A stretch of 64,000 nucleotides of DNA from Pycnopodia helianthoides (GCA_032158295.1 CM063260.1:9032767-9096766); one strand, 5' to 3'; counted from the first letter of the stretch, positions 49,801 to 62,084 are shown. A program made the numbers and translations. The notes: generated from the sequence alone by a model not told the origin.

Positions 49801-52800
49801 CTGCAGCACACGTCGGCTACGGAGTCAACAGTTAAGGGATAGGGAAGAACAGCCTATCCCTTAACTGTTGACTCCATAGCCAGCAGTGTTCATGTTGTTG
49901 TTTTGCGTACAGTAAAGTAATGGTAGTAGTACTTGAAACATGGCCGCACAACCCGCGCGACGAGTCACGTAACTTGGCTAGTGCGCCCTCTAGTTCTTAT
50001 ATATATAACTCTATGGATAAACCTCGTCGTTGTGCTTTGGTAGTTCACCAAATGCATCATGGTTAAAGCTTCAGTTGTCGAACTGCCACACCCCGGACGT
50101 CGCAAATTGATAATATCCATATTATGCGTTGTCTTTTACTAAACCAAAGATACGTTTCTATTGGTCCGTTAATCTTGTTAAGTTCGACTTTAGAAACCAC
50201 GATACCGTTATAGCCAAAATACTGTCGAACTAAATCATTTGAATTCGGCACTTTAGGAACGTGGTCTTTTTAATGTCTTTTAATGCAAAACGAAAAAGTC
50301 ATAATCATTACAAATCGGCGTACGCAGATGATGTTGCAGTTCTAACCATGCAGTACTATCAATAGTAAGGCATGCATGTGGATAATACAGCAAGTCATGG
50401 TCAAATTGAGAATTGTTCACGAGTTGGTGTTGTTATCGTCGTTGTTCTTGTTGCTGTTTGGCAGCGATTAGAACGGTATCCTTCACACATTTATGTATCC
50501 ATTTTGAGCCTATAGACTTCATGAATAGTTGTCTTTACTCACACAGTCATATTTATTCAAGTATGATTAGTAATACTTACAACCATGCTAGTGATAACCG
50601 TCTCCTCTTCAGTAGCTTGCATTACGTCGGCCATCTTCTTAATAACATCAAATCGTGTACTGACCTGTGTTTGGTAAAAACATACCAAATGTCAACAGCA
50701 ATCCGCACAATAAAAAACACCTTTTTGTATACTTCGAAAACTAATAATTTTTAAAAACCTTTGACGGAACTGAGAAACCACCGTTTAAAATGATGATTGA
50801 GATTTCCAACACTCCCTGGTTGTAACTATTTCAATAATGTTAGCTGTACCCCAAAATAGCTGTGATTAAAGTTGACAATTTGTATACCTCATGTTCCTTT
50901 GTACTAAACTCTTGAAGAAACTCCGCCAGTTGGTCACATTCCCTGTACAATTTATCACATACTGCCAGGCGATCCAACTGCTTACCGTCGCACGTGAGTC
51001 GTCTAGTTCATGGAAAAGAAATAGCATTACAAGTAAGTGTTTACCGATAGTACAAAGATTATGTAGTCACGAAAAATTGATAAACGGCACTGAATCTATT
51101 CAGAATAAGGAAAGAATAAGGCTATACATTTTTGTTCGGGTGGTGGCAAAACAGGTAGACCGCCAATAGTAGGGCTAGACAGCTCAGTTGGTAATAGAGC
51201 ACCGGCTCGTTAATCCGAAGGTCACAGGTTCAAGTTCCGCTCTTTGTTCAAACCAATATTGTTTGAAATATACCCACTCGGTTTCCCTTGTGGTTTATTA
51301 CTTAATCTTTTCCCCCTTATGGTGACACAATGGCTGCCGCTTCCCAGGTTATATCTTAAACTGAGTATGATGCCTGGCTATACGGAAGCTACAGGTTGTA
51401 TGGCATCTGACTGCTACCCCGAACAAAGATATTGACAAAATAAGGAGATACAGCTAGATAGTACAGTTGTTGTAAGAGTGCCGGCACAATAATCAAGGAA
51501 AACATTTGACCAGAGCAATTTTTCTGTGTTCAACCGAAAATTGCTCAGATCTTTTGTCGGAGATGTGTTATCTAAGGAATTAAATCCTTGTGAGTTCGAA
51601 TTTTCCAGTAAATTTGGTACAAACAGTATAATTTTATAATGTTTATTTTATTTTATTTTAAATTGTTAACAACAAATTAATCATCAATTTTCCAGCAAAA
51701 AGTACAATAAAAAATACAATCAATTTAAATCAATGAGATCTTTAAAGGCACATTACAGAATTGGTAATTGTAAAATATACTTTTGATCACAGATTTACAT
51801 AAAACTTACACGGTCCAATGATGATGATAGTAGAAAACATCCCTAGAAATATTTCTGGCTGAAATGCCATATTTGATGAGAAATAAATCAAACTAATTTC
51901 CGATTTGAGTTTTTCGCTCATGAGCGTTTTATTCATGCATTGCATAACACATGCAAATTTGTAATCGGTTTTGCACTATTTTCTCGTGACCCAGATGGCC
52001 GATCGATCTCAAACTTCTACAGGTTTGTCAGTTTATGTATATGGTGGATTATATAAAGTGCTTACACTGCCAGAAACTGTTTTGTTAGCAAAAAGCAATT
52101 CTGGTTTGGGGTTGAACAAAGAAAAATTGACTAGAGCGGGATTTGAACCAACGACCTCCGGATTAACGTACCGGCGCTCTACCAACTGAGCTATCTAGCC
52201 CTATGTTGGCGGTCTCCCTATTTTGTCAATATCTTTGTTCGGGGGTGCCAGTCAGAAGCCATGCAACCGTTAACTGCCGTGTAGCCAGGGATCACACCCA
52301 AGTTTACGATACAACCTGGGAAGCGGCAGCCACGGGATCACCATGAGGGGATGCGACTTTTTTATTTTAAATGTCAAGTAATGAACCACAAGGGAAACTG
52401 ACTGGGTAAATTTCAAATGGTTTGGGGTTGAACAAAGAAAAATTGACTAGAGCGGGATTTGAACCAACGACCTCCGGATTAACGTACCGGCGCTCTACCA
52501 ACTGAGCTATCTAGCCCTATGTTGGCGGTCTCCCTATTTTGTCAATATCTTTGTACGGGGGTGCCAGTCAGAAGCCATGCAACCGTTAACTGCCGTGTAG
52601 CCAGGGATCACACCCAAGTTTACGATACAACCTGGGAAGCGGCAGCCACGGGATCACCATGAGGGGATGCGACTTTTTTATTTTAAATGTCAAGTAATGA
52701 ACCACAAGGGAAACTGACTGGGTACAAAGATATTGACAAAATAGGGAGTCCGCCAACATAGGGCTAGATAGCTCAGTTGGTAGAGCGCCGGTACGTTAAT

Positions 52801-55800
52801 CCGGAGGTCGTTGGTTCAAATCCCGCTCTAGTCAATTTTTCTTTGTTCAACCCCAAACCAAAAAGCAATTCTGTAATGTTCCTTTAAGTAAAATTCCCCA
52901 AAGAAACGAGATATCGAACAGTTGGAAACTGTTACTTCAACTCCCTTCCTCTTTAATGATGATTTAGGGCAGGAATAGTCTACCAGACTAAAACTCCACT
53001 TACTTCTCCACCAATCCACGCATATATCCAATGACTACGTCGTCTCCTAGAGCTGGCAACAGTACGGAACAAAACGGCTCTCGAAGGTGACTTAGGTACG
53101 ATCTTATCACATCACAGATTGTGTCAACAGGTTCTTTTTCGTTTCCAATTAACCTAATCACAATAATTTTTACAAAACTTTGTCAACTCTACAATAATTA
53201 CTTTAATCACCGAGTTTTCCCAGGTTTAAATTTTTTTCAAGAGCATCCCCATATCCCCCCCACCCCACATAAAAAAAAAGAGAGAGAAAAAAGGAAAACA
53301 GCTATTCGATTTACGCTTATATGCATATTTGATTTTTACTTGTAGGAAAACTATTTCAAAGATGAGAAAATGTGTATTCCCTCTAAATTTTATTCCAAAC
53401 TCACCAGGTTTTTGTCAGTAGTGAAGACTGATCAGCACTCATGTCGTTACAAATCTTTGGTATCATTAACGATGTGCTGTAATTAACAATTTTACAAAAA
53501 CAACAAATTCATTCAAACTTTTGATTACGAAAGGACAATAAAGAATAATAACTCCAAAATTGTAATAGTAAAAACACACAAAAATTCTTGTTGTCCTGTA
53601 GCATGTCATTTATCATGTTTATAATTAATATTCACCTTAAAAATATCCCCAATTCTTCTTCAGGTAAAAAAAAAAGTTTATGAATTATTGATGTATGAAA
53701 ACAATTTAGCAGATGCACAAATAGCTGGACAGTCAAGTCCATCGTAATTGACGAGTGTTATACATTTTTTAAGAGATGACTTTCTCATGAACTTGACAAA
53801 CGAAGGCGCTGTTCTAGCAAAGAATAGCATAATGGTCGATAGCCACAATTCTGTTACGCGGTAGATACAAATTAGGACACTTTCTTACAGAACTAAGCAG
53901 GGCTATATCAGAACTAACTACTACTCAGAGAAAGTAGGTACAGCAAATTGTGTAACCGCAAACCGAATGTCATTAAGCCATATTTACACACACAAAAAGA
54001 AATTTGATATGTACAATGAAATAAACCCAATGTGAAGCAAAACTATCTAATATGTAACCAATCGTTCAGTTCAAAAGATCAATGCTCAAATAACAAGTAA
54101 AAGACAACTTCTACGCATAAATTAAAAAGCTTTATTCCGCATTTCCAAAAAATAAAATATTACGTTCTCATGAAATGCAAACTTTAGTTCGACCAGCCCT
54201 TAAAAAAACTAATAAATATAACAAAATAAAATAAACGAAAGAAAATAAGCAAATACATATGAAATAAATCTTTAAAATAATGTGAAGACACCCACAAGTT
54301 TGCACTCTTTAATTTGTTGATACTCATCAGTCATCAAAACATATCCACTCCAATTGCAATGACTTAAAGAAGTTGTAACTAAAAATAATTATGTCAAACA
54401 CAAATATTGTGATTTAACGAAAATATACTGCAATTTGTTTTCAACCCGAGCACAATATTATGAAGAAATGTTACGACATCTCTTTCTATGCATTTTGTAT
54501 AGAAACCGGATTTATTTACCATTCATGAGATTGTTGGCTTATCTTTTGAAGCAGTTTATCCATTGGATCATCTTTCCATTCAGTGTGGTTGTTGTTCACT
54601 CTGTCATCTGATTCGTCCATGCTGGGTTGGGACAATTCGTCATTATTCCCCTGGAAAGAACACAGCTCAACGTGTTTTTTTTTTTTTTTTCAGTCAAATT
54701 AAAAAAAGAAAAGAAAAAAAAAGCGACAGCTTAAAATAATTATTGATAAGGAAATGTACTTACCTTTAATTGTTGGAGAAATCTTGATATTGTGTCAAAG
54801 TTGTTCAGCAGAGCAGCCTGGAATAAAAGAAACAAAAAGCCCATTGAAGTGTTAAGATGTGCAATGTTTTGTGAACTTGTTACTCATCTTGTTGCTTATC
54901 TACGGACAAAATTACTTAGAGGCATATCGGAGTGAAGTCAATACTCCGACTGACGTTGCTTTCCTACTTTTTGATTTATCTGGCGGACAGCTAGCCACCC
55001 TAAAACCAAACCTTAACTGACAAGTCGACACTTTTGAAGTTGGCAAACCCAGGAAATGTTGGTGATTTGTAGACTGAATGACTAGCTCTATTAATTGTTT
55101 AAGTTATGTTCGTGATCCCTTGCCAACCAAGGTTCAACATGCCGACTAGTGGTGGTGGTGGGTTGGGGGGGGGGGGTAGTTGACTTTATACCGAGTATTG
55201 CACGAAGAAAGCAGGCCTTGTCTCCTCAGGTATCTTTCTTGTTCTTTCCCTGTTCCTTCCTCTAATAGAAAAGTTCTTCCAGTTGCCAGCATTAGCTGTT
55301 TCTCCAGTGATGTACATCTTGACATAGGCTGATAATGAAGAGAACAAAGTAATCATTGTTTGAGTATAATCGCGTTTTTCGTGTTTCACATACGTTGTTC
55401 ATATTCCTTGGTCGGCAGAGTGTACACGTTCACAAGATTCACACCGTAGAAACATAACACTGTCATATGCATTTATCGAAGGTGTATTTAACAACAATTA
55501 TTGTTCAAAATTGACTGGCATCCCAACAAAGACATTGACACAGTAGCGAGACAGTATATGGCTAGATGGCTCATTATACGGTAGAGCACCGGCACGTCAA
55601 TCCGGATGTCGCAGGTTCAAGTCTCACAATAGTAAATTTGTCTTTGTTCAACCGCAAACTAATTAAAATGTACCCAGTCAGTCTTCCTGTTGGTTTATTA
55701 CATAACTTATTGTATACTTACAAGTGTAAGATTCCATGGTCTTGTCCAACTCTTCGAAGCATAAATAAATTATGTTCTTGTGCAACTCTGGGCTTATATG

Positions 55801-58800
55801 TTTAGCTTGATTTACCTGAATTTGTGTTATGGTAAATAAAGGTGTTTAATACACAAAGTAGATTATTGTCATTTAATGGAGGTCACATGGCAATAATCAA
55901 CTCATAACATAACCTACGTCATAAACCGTGCATTTTGGAACTATTTACCGTGCATTTTCGCCCCATCCTCTTTCACTTTTGCACGCTAGACCACGGTTAT
56001 ACATGGCACTTCAAACGCCCTGGTAGAGGGATGCCATAATACAATAAATAAGTTGCCCTGACAACGTGAGAACTGGAATAAAAGAAAGTTTAACTCTGTA
56101 ATAGATTCACTAGTAATCTTACAAGTCAATCCACCCTCTCGCCATGAGATGACGATTCTGGGCTCGATTTCACAAAGCACTAAGATTCATCTTAAGATGA
56201 GTTGTCAGTATATCACCATATTGATTTGTATTGGGACATCACACTTTGCTTAGCAATTAAGATTGATACACAGTCAAGATAAATCTTAAAGGAACATTAC
56301 AGAATTGGTAAGAAAAAATATACTTTTGATCACAGATTTACATAAAACTTACACGGTCTAATGATGATGATAGTAGAAAACATCCATTGAAATATTTCTG
56401 CCTGAAATGCCATATTAGATGAGAAATAAATAAACTAATTTTCCGATTGGAGTTTATCGCTCAGTGAGCGTTTTATTCATTTGTTGAATCTATATGATTT
56501 CATGCAAATGTGTAATTGGTTTTTCACTATTTTCTCGTGACCCAGATGGCTGATCGATCTCAAACTTCTACAGGTTTGTCAGTTTATGTATATGGTGGAT
56601 TACATAAAGTGCTTACACTGCCAGCAACTGTTTTGTTAGCAAAAACCAATGCTGTAATGTTCCTTTAACTCTGTAAAAACGAACACCGGACTTATATTTG
56701 GCGATGAAATAATTATAACACTTACATTTTCCTCTAGTATCTTTAAGATGAGCAATGGGAACTCAGTAAACAAAGCTCCCTTGCGGTCGGATGTTACCCG
56801 TGGCTTCTCCTGACTCTTCCAGTCCTGTGTACAATCAGAAGTTTCTAGGATTCAATTCAAACAAGGGGGAGGGGAAACCGCAAACTGTTTCGAAATCGGG
56901 GTCAAAACAAGTTTTCTTGACTAATATGAAATAACAAATAGCTACACAACCCTCTTCAGAGACAGCGGCCTGGTTCCAGGGTTTCTAAAAGTTGTTTTTA
57001 TTTCTGCAATGTCATCCAGTCAGTCCCTACAACACACAACTTTTTAGCAGTACTCGGGGACTTCAACGGACAGTTGGAAGCAGACATTGTGCCCCACTCA
57101 TTTCACCAGGAAGCCAATGCAAATGGAGAGCGTCTTATCGACCTTATGGAAGAGCATGCACTGATGGCAGCAAACACTCGCTTCCAAAAGCCCAAGAAGA
57201 AACTGTGGACATGGCTAATCACCACCGGACAAAATCGGGATAAACAGAGATGCCCAGGCTTTCAACTCCTTCGCTAGCGTGGGTTCAGACCACCGTGGTC
57301 TTAGCCAAAGTGAGACTCAGTCTGCGAGTACCCAAGAAGCAGGTGAGGAGAAAGGTCAAGTACGTGTGTGGGGACTTGAAGTGCGACCAAGTATTGCAAG
57401 GGAAATATGCAGTGGAAGTGAGAAACAGATCTGAATCTCTGGAAGTAGAAGCGGATGAGGATGCAACTGATAGGTACGAGTGTTTCATTAAGGCTCATGA
57501 AGGGGCTGCTCAAGCAGTACTAACTCCTATATACCCAAACGGAAGAAGGTCAAGTACTACTCAAATGACACGAGAGGCTCGATTTGATGGCTGCTACACT
57601 CGCATGCTGAGGATGGCTCTAGACGTGAGTTGGAGGGACAAAGTCAGCAACAGGGTGCTCTATGGCAACCTGCCAAAGATCTCTGCAACTATCAGGCTTA
57701 GGCGTCTGCGATTGGCCGGTCACTGCGTTCGACATCCAGATTTAGCTGCAAGCCAACTCATTCTCTGGGAACCCACACATGGAGTAGCCTCTCGAGGTGG
57801 GCAGGCGCTAACATACATGTACGTGGACCAGTTGCGTCGTGGTACTGAGCTAACCTCTGCAGCTGAGATCAGGACAGCCATGGGAGATCGTGATGTGTGG
57901 CGTGCTTTTGTTGCAGTCCGACGAGAGTCGACTTGATGATGATGATGATGATATTAAACTGAACCAATAAACTTAATACTCTTTATGGTTAATATTTGTT
58001 TCTCTTTTTAACATTGTAAAAATAAAACTTAATTCAGCCTCCTACGGATGTTATTATTTTTGAAATAAACCAAACAATATTAATAATAATACTCGTTCAA
58101 ATCCCGATATTCAAATAACACGTGACTTTGATAATGTTGCTTTGCATACACGTAAAATGGGCCGGCCGGTTTCATCGCACATAAATGAAAACACATGAAA
58201 GCAAAGCGAGGACATTCTCGCTCTGTCAAACACCCGGATCCCTTTTGTTAAAGAGGTTGGGCCACGCTAGAGGTCACTCTTAATTTTTTTTTTTACATCC
58301 CTAAATACACCTATATCTACCAAGAAAACACTGTGACAGAGTTATAGAATGAATGGGTATTCGTTTACAACGCAGTTTCTAAGCCTCTTTTCACCCCCGC
58401 CTTCAGGCAAAATCGGAACAACAGCAGTCGGTGCCAGAAAGCTGTCTCCAAAAATTCAAAAGAATAGTGACGTCGCAGTACGTACCCCTCTGTCAAACAG
58501 CTGTTTGTTGTTACTCATTGAGCATTGATCAGTACAGACCATCCGGGCATTAAATACGTAAAGTGACGTCATGTTTGTTTGCTGCCCTCATTTACGGGAT
58601 TTTGATAAAATAATTTAGGCCGCGGGCTAGTGAACGGAGTAAAAACTCCCTGCAAATATCACTTCTTTTGTTAATGTAATGTTACAAAAGATGCAACAAA
58701 TAGTATAGAAAGCAGAAAACTAAAAAATAACGTCAACTTCAATCACCATGGCCCATCTTCTTTAAAGTCTTGGATTTCAACGGGTAGAACACGCTCACAC

Positions 58801-61800
58801 ACACGCACACAGTTACATGTATGGATGCCCCAAAAATATGGCAAGGAAAAACATAAAGCCAAGGTGCAACGCTTGTTTAAACAACCATTTAATCTTTGTT
58901 TTTAAATTCTTACAGTGTAACCGACCCACAAGAGATCGAGACACTGAACCCACGAACCATGGGGGAAGGAAATGTATTTCCTTCCTCCATGCACGAACCA
59001 ATGCCTATCGAGTTAATCGTGTTAACTTGCATAGGCTGCTTTATATAAATAATGGCATAACTCGTACCAAAGTGGTGCTCGATTTACCCACATCAAAGGC
59101 GGAATGTTACAGGTCCTAACGGCAATCAGAAGAAATACTGAGCTTTGGTTGTACTTACACTTATGTCCTTTTCTAGAGCATTCTTCATCCATGTCTGAAT
59201 GTGGTCACGTTTTTCTTTCAGATATCTAAGCGATATAATAAAGATGGTTGTAAAGGTGACATGTTTCATATAAGTTTTGGTATTATTTCATAAAAGTTCA
59301 GCAATATTAGCCCCCTTGTGAATCCAGTGGGTTATGGGAGATGATCAATCCAACCTGCTTGCCTTCTACTCTCCTCTCTCCATTACAACTGACTCTCATG
59401 TCAGATGACAAGCTGGATCCTCCCCTGATGATATGTGACTTTCCATACAGGGTTATTTTAACATGAGAACGCACTTTAGGTTTACTCGACAAGAAAATCG
59501 GTAATAGTTATAGTATTATTAATTTATTGTTTCTTTCTAAACAATTTTCTTCGTCGAAGCATTTTTTTGTTTACGATACAAAATTGTGTTTTCTTTTTGC
59601 ACGTTTTCAGCATTTTGTGTATAATATGTATAAAATAACAATACAATAAAGAAATATATAAAACAAAGATTTCAATAAAAATTAATAGTTCTATCTCACA
59701 ATTTCAGTTTAAAAACCAAAAATTACAATTCAATTTCCACCAGGATCTTTGAAAGAAGTGTTTTAATTACACATCCATGCAAATTTGACTTATCTGATAG
59801 GCCCACAAATACATGTTCATTTTGTCATTAAAAAAAAAAAAAAAAAAAAAAGAGAGCAAAGTGCAGTTCAATATCCTTCAACTTCTTGGAAAATCTAACG
59901 GCCTTGTAACCACAGTAATTGTTTCCAGCTCTCTAGAATTGTATCTTTGGTCAACCTCCCTGTCGAGACCCCCGTTTAGCCATAAATAATCATAATTGTC
60001 TTGGTTTACAGTTTTCTTTGAACCCGGCAGTAAAAACAACATGTCACATGTCGTGAACTCACGCTACTGTCACCATGTAATTTTCGTGAACGACCTTTAG
60101 CTTCAATGATTGGCAAACACTGCAAGCTTTTATTATTTGTATTCTTTTTTTTTTTTTTTACATCCTTACTTTTCCTGGAGATCCCCAATAAGACGACATG
60201 GTTTGCACTCTGCATCCTGGCAATTAAATACTTGATCTCTGCATGACGGTAAAAGGAAACCATACAAGTCACAGGTTAAAGCAGATTTCATGTATGATGT
60301 ATCAATAATCTTTAGAACAGATGGGATTTGAACAAGGAAGTTACATTGCTCTGTATTTAACAATTCTACCATTTTACTTTTGCTGTTTACACAGGGCCCT
60401 TAGGGATAGCAGTTGTTATACTGATAAGGCTACACTGTCTAAATACATCAAGAAATAAAATAAACATTGGTACTGTGAAGACAAGATACATCCGTTTTCT
60501 CTGTTTTAAGTGATAATGTAATGAACAATTATTGCCAACAAGTTTGTTTTTGTGTAGAATTAAAATCGTAAAATGAGTTCATTTTTAATGAGTGACAATG
60601 GGCTGCAAAAGTTGGTATCAACAGTTGAATGCACAGGATCATTCGTTAAACTACTCGTACAGATAACCGTTGGCAAATCTTTAAATCAATTTTGTGGTGG
60701 AACTAAATCAAAATTGGGAAAATATAGTCATAAACTTACATGTAAAATAGCTCATTAACAAGGGCCTTCGACAACTAAATTTATGAAGAGTTTTCATACC
60801 TGCAAACAATCATCCAAGACAACACCTCCACTGTCTCCTCGTGATTAAGATCGAAGGAAAATCTTTCTTGCATCTAAAATAAACGTTTATAAAACGAATT
60901 GAATAGAATGAAATACCACGATTTGATTAATCTGCATCTTATCTCTGTTATATCTCTTTCAAAGATAACGAATCATCGCTCACACTTATAAATATTCAGT
61001 TCACTTAAATTCGCATCAAATGTACTTATTTATTACAAGTCCGACATCACCCATCCAACAGCAGAATTAGCACCTATAGCAGGATGGATAACAAAGGAAA
61101 AGAATGTTCAGTTCTAGATGTGGGAGGAAAACCCCATCATTGGGGACCCCCCCCCCCCACGCAAACAAGTAGAGACTGAAAACCCAATCCACATGCAATG
61201 CAGGTTCTAGGTGGAATTCGGCAGGGAAAGAAACCACTGAGCCAACCTGATCCCCAAATTCCTTTCTAACATTGTTAAAGATGGTAACATTTTGTGCGAG
61301 TACCCACATCTCTTCTATTAATCTTGGCCATATGGATAACAAAATTCACACATTTATCAACACATCATCTCTGGAAACTCATATACAGCAACTGAAACAA
61401 TAAATTGCTCATGAAATTAAGGCACGTTGGCAATGCAACGTAATGAAGTTAATGCATGAATGTTGGATGTGTATGCTGAATTACCTGTGACATCAAGTTG
61501 ACGTAGTACGTACTTGCGTAAGTTGCGAACATTTTCCACTCTTCACTGAAACATACGCTGAGAGCCTGGGACGAAAAAATGAACATGAATAATAGTTGAA
61601 GATTAATAACCTGTTTCTTTGGTTTCTTTGGTTGAGTTTATCCACAACGCCTCTCACATATCTCACTAAAACACAGTATTCGAAAATATAGATAGCACAT
61701 GATCAAGAATGAATATAGTTTTAGCGCAAAAACATATTGTTTGCATTTACAGTGATGGTCCATTATCTTAACATTTTTCGCAACTTAGGCCTGCTTGTAG

Positions 61801-62039
61801 TTTGAATATGATTCTACCTTTACATAATACATGTATTTAGTTTGAGTTTATTGTTTACAATTCATCATTTTAAAATTCAGCTGTGAACTTTACAAAGGGA
61901 CATTATTTGACGACGGCATACCTGAGCGTGGTCGAGGTCTCTCTTAATGTCATCTCTAGCCTTTGTAAGGTGACGTACCAACCATGTGGAATCATTGTTC
62001 ATCGACGTAGATGGCGGTACAGGAGCCACATCCTTTATC
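46804..62039 (-). CDS. Sec6/EXOC3-family protein (EXOC3-like/TNFAIP2-like), C-terminal 16 exons, 5' end not found
   Basis: The Sec6 family includes the exocyst subunit EXOC3, which tethers secretory vesicles to the plasma membrane, and its paralogues EXOC3L and TNFAIP2. Exons in transcript order: 62039-61922, 61565-61485, 60873-60800, 60238-60170, 59225-59159, 56824-56726, 55815-55722, 55328-55192, 54817-54764, 54650-54520, 53476-53405, 53153-53004, 51002-50888, 50664-50581, 47171-47079, 46893-46804 (stop at 46804). All junctions are GT-AG and every phase matches, giving about 508 residues. Matches to EXOC3 appear in order: STWLVRHL; QTWMKNALEKD; LLILKILEEN; AALLNNFDTISRFLQQLK; LSQPSMDE; LLTKTWLIGNEKEPVDTICD; VVIGYMRGLVEKRL; YRECDQLAEFLQEF; SSTYPDIKEKHAKRLLKVRG. 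Divergence from EXOC3 is high, which favours a paralogue. The last exon has an alternative acceptor 4 bp downstream. About 290 N-terminal residues should lie upstream, mostly beyond the window. Confidence 0.88.
48195..49006. mobile_element. MITE with ATAGACTGTGCAAGTCTCGC ends, copy 2, plus a partial inverted copy
   Basis: A full copy runs from about 48279 (atagactgtgcaagtctcgc) to 48996 (gcgagacttgcacagtctat). It shares internal order with 34932-35369 and carries extra sequence at about 48560-48740. A partial inverted copy (48195-48278, aatggtcccggaagttct) abuts its left end and forms a short hairpin around gcctatagactgtgc. It lies in the intron between exons 14 and 15 of the EXOC3-like gene. 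Confidence 0.7.
49010..50016. mobile_element. ~1-kb TIR element with two nested palindromes
   Basis: Ends CCATAGAGTTATATATA and the inverse TATATATAACTCTATGG. Inside are two near-perfect palindromes. The first has arms 49319-49412 and 49416-49507 with a 3-base loop (gaggccttcggcctc). The second has arms about 49807-49845 and 49850-49889 (cagttaagggatagg pairs with cctatcccttaactg). No coding capacity is evident. It follows the previous MITE directly in the same intron of the EXOC3-like gene. Confidence 0.8.
51165..51535 (+). repeat. tRNA-armed repeat, copy with two arms in direct orientation
   Basis: The left arm is gggctagacagctcagttgg, with gaaggtcacaggttcaag. The body contains gtttcccttgtggtttatta, ggctgccgcttcccagg and gaacaaagatattgacaaaa. 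A second degenerate arm (cagctagatagtacagttg) follows in the same orientation. It lies in the intron between exons 12 and 13 of the EXOC3-like gene. Confidence 0.8.
51742..52887 (+). mobile_element. TTAA-flanked MITE, copy 6, split by a nested insertion
   Basis: The left portion (51742-52103) and right portion (52859-52887) together make one diverged member of the family; both outer ends abut TTAA. The MITE is interrupted near its right end by the tRNA-armed repeat at 52104-52858. This dates the MITE insertion before the other. It lies in the intron between exons 12 and 13 of the EXOC3-like gene. Confidence 0.92.
52104..52858. mobile_element. tRNA-armed repeat nested in a MITE, 755 bp, with 15-bp target duplication
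   Basis: Outer ends are exact inverses: gtttggggttgaacaaag and ctttgttcaaccccaaac. The 15-mer CAAAAAGCAATTCTG flanks both sides (52089-52103 and 52859-52873). Inside, a 316-bp unit (52104-52419) is tandemly repeated at 52420-52735 with essentially one visible substitution (ttcggggg / tacggggg). The right end is an inverted tRNA-like arm (gggctagatagctcagttgg; gaggtcgttggttcaaatcc). No protein is encoded. Confidence 0.88.
55535..55710 (+). repeat. tRNA-armed repeat fragment next to an EXOC3-like exon
   Basis: tgacacagtagcgagacag, a tRNA-like arm (tatggctagatggctcatta; gtcgcaggttcaagtc), then ctttgttcaaccgcaaac and acccagtcagtcttcc. It ends within about 15 bp of the donor side of the exon at 55722-55815. 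Confidence 0.75.
56160..56285 (+). mobile_element. Fragment of a GGGCTCGATTTCACAAAGC-type MITE (uncertain)
   Basis: Starts tgggctcgatttcacaaagc, a terminus I associate with echinoderm MITEs, and continues with repeated taagat/tcttaa motifs. Its right part is cut by the TTAA MITE at 56286, and the inverse terminus is not found nearby. Confidence 0.4.
56286..56668 (+). mobile_element. TTAA-flanked MITE, copy 7
   Basis: Complete copy with TTAA at both ends, left AGGAACATTACAGAATTG and right ATGCTGTAATGTTCCT. It lies in the intron between exons 6 and 7 of the EXOC3-like gene, about 60 bp after exon 6 on the transcript. Confidence 0.93.
57035..57960 (+). pseudogene. Internally deleted, frameshifted non-LTR retrotransposon (LINE)
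   Basis: The left part encodes an apurinic-type endonuclease remnant: LAVLGDFNGQLEADI with the conserved DFN, then ANGERLIDLMEEHALM. It then shifts frame (SFASVGSDHRG carries the SDH motif, frame 3) and shifts again into an open frame from 57291. The reverse transcriptase core is missing: ECFIKAHEGAAQ joins almost directly to the post-RT region (RMLRMALDVSWRDKVSN, RRLRLAGHCVRHPD). It ends in a (GATGAT)n-type tail. It lies antisense in the intron between exons 5 and 6 of the EXOC3-like gene, and cannot be mobile on its own. Confidence 0.85.
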
Positions 62040-62084
62040 CTGTAAAAAGACGATGTTACAAATGTTGTTTCCAAAAGAGACACA

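Noticed and set aside
52739..52835. Functional tRNA gene on the plus strand
   Set aside because: A- and B-box-like motifs are present, but the anticodon arm does not form a standard 5-bp stem with a 7-base loop, and the sequence recurs as part of a dispersed repeat.
54520..54650. This exon as the last exon of the EXOC3-like gene (frame ends in SHEW and a stop)
   Set aside because: A donor (G|GTAAAT) precedes the stop. Six further exons with matching phase and EXOC3 similarity follow, ending at 46804.
57250..57936. 228-residue ORF as a cellular gene
   Set aside because: The RRLRLAGHCVRH region and adjacent endonuclease remnants mark it as the C-terminal part of a degraded LINE.
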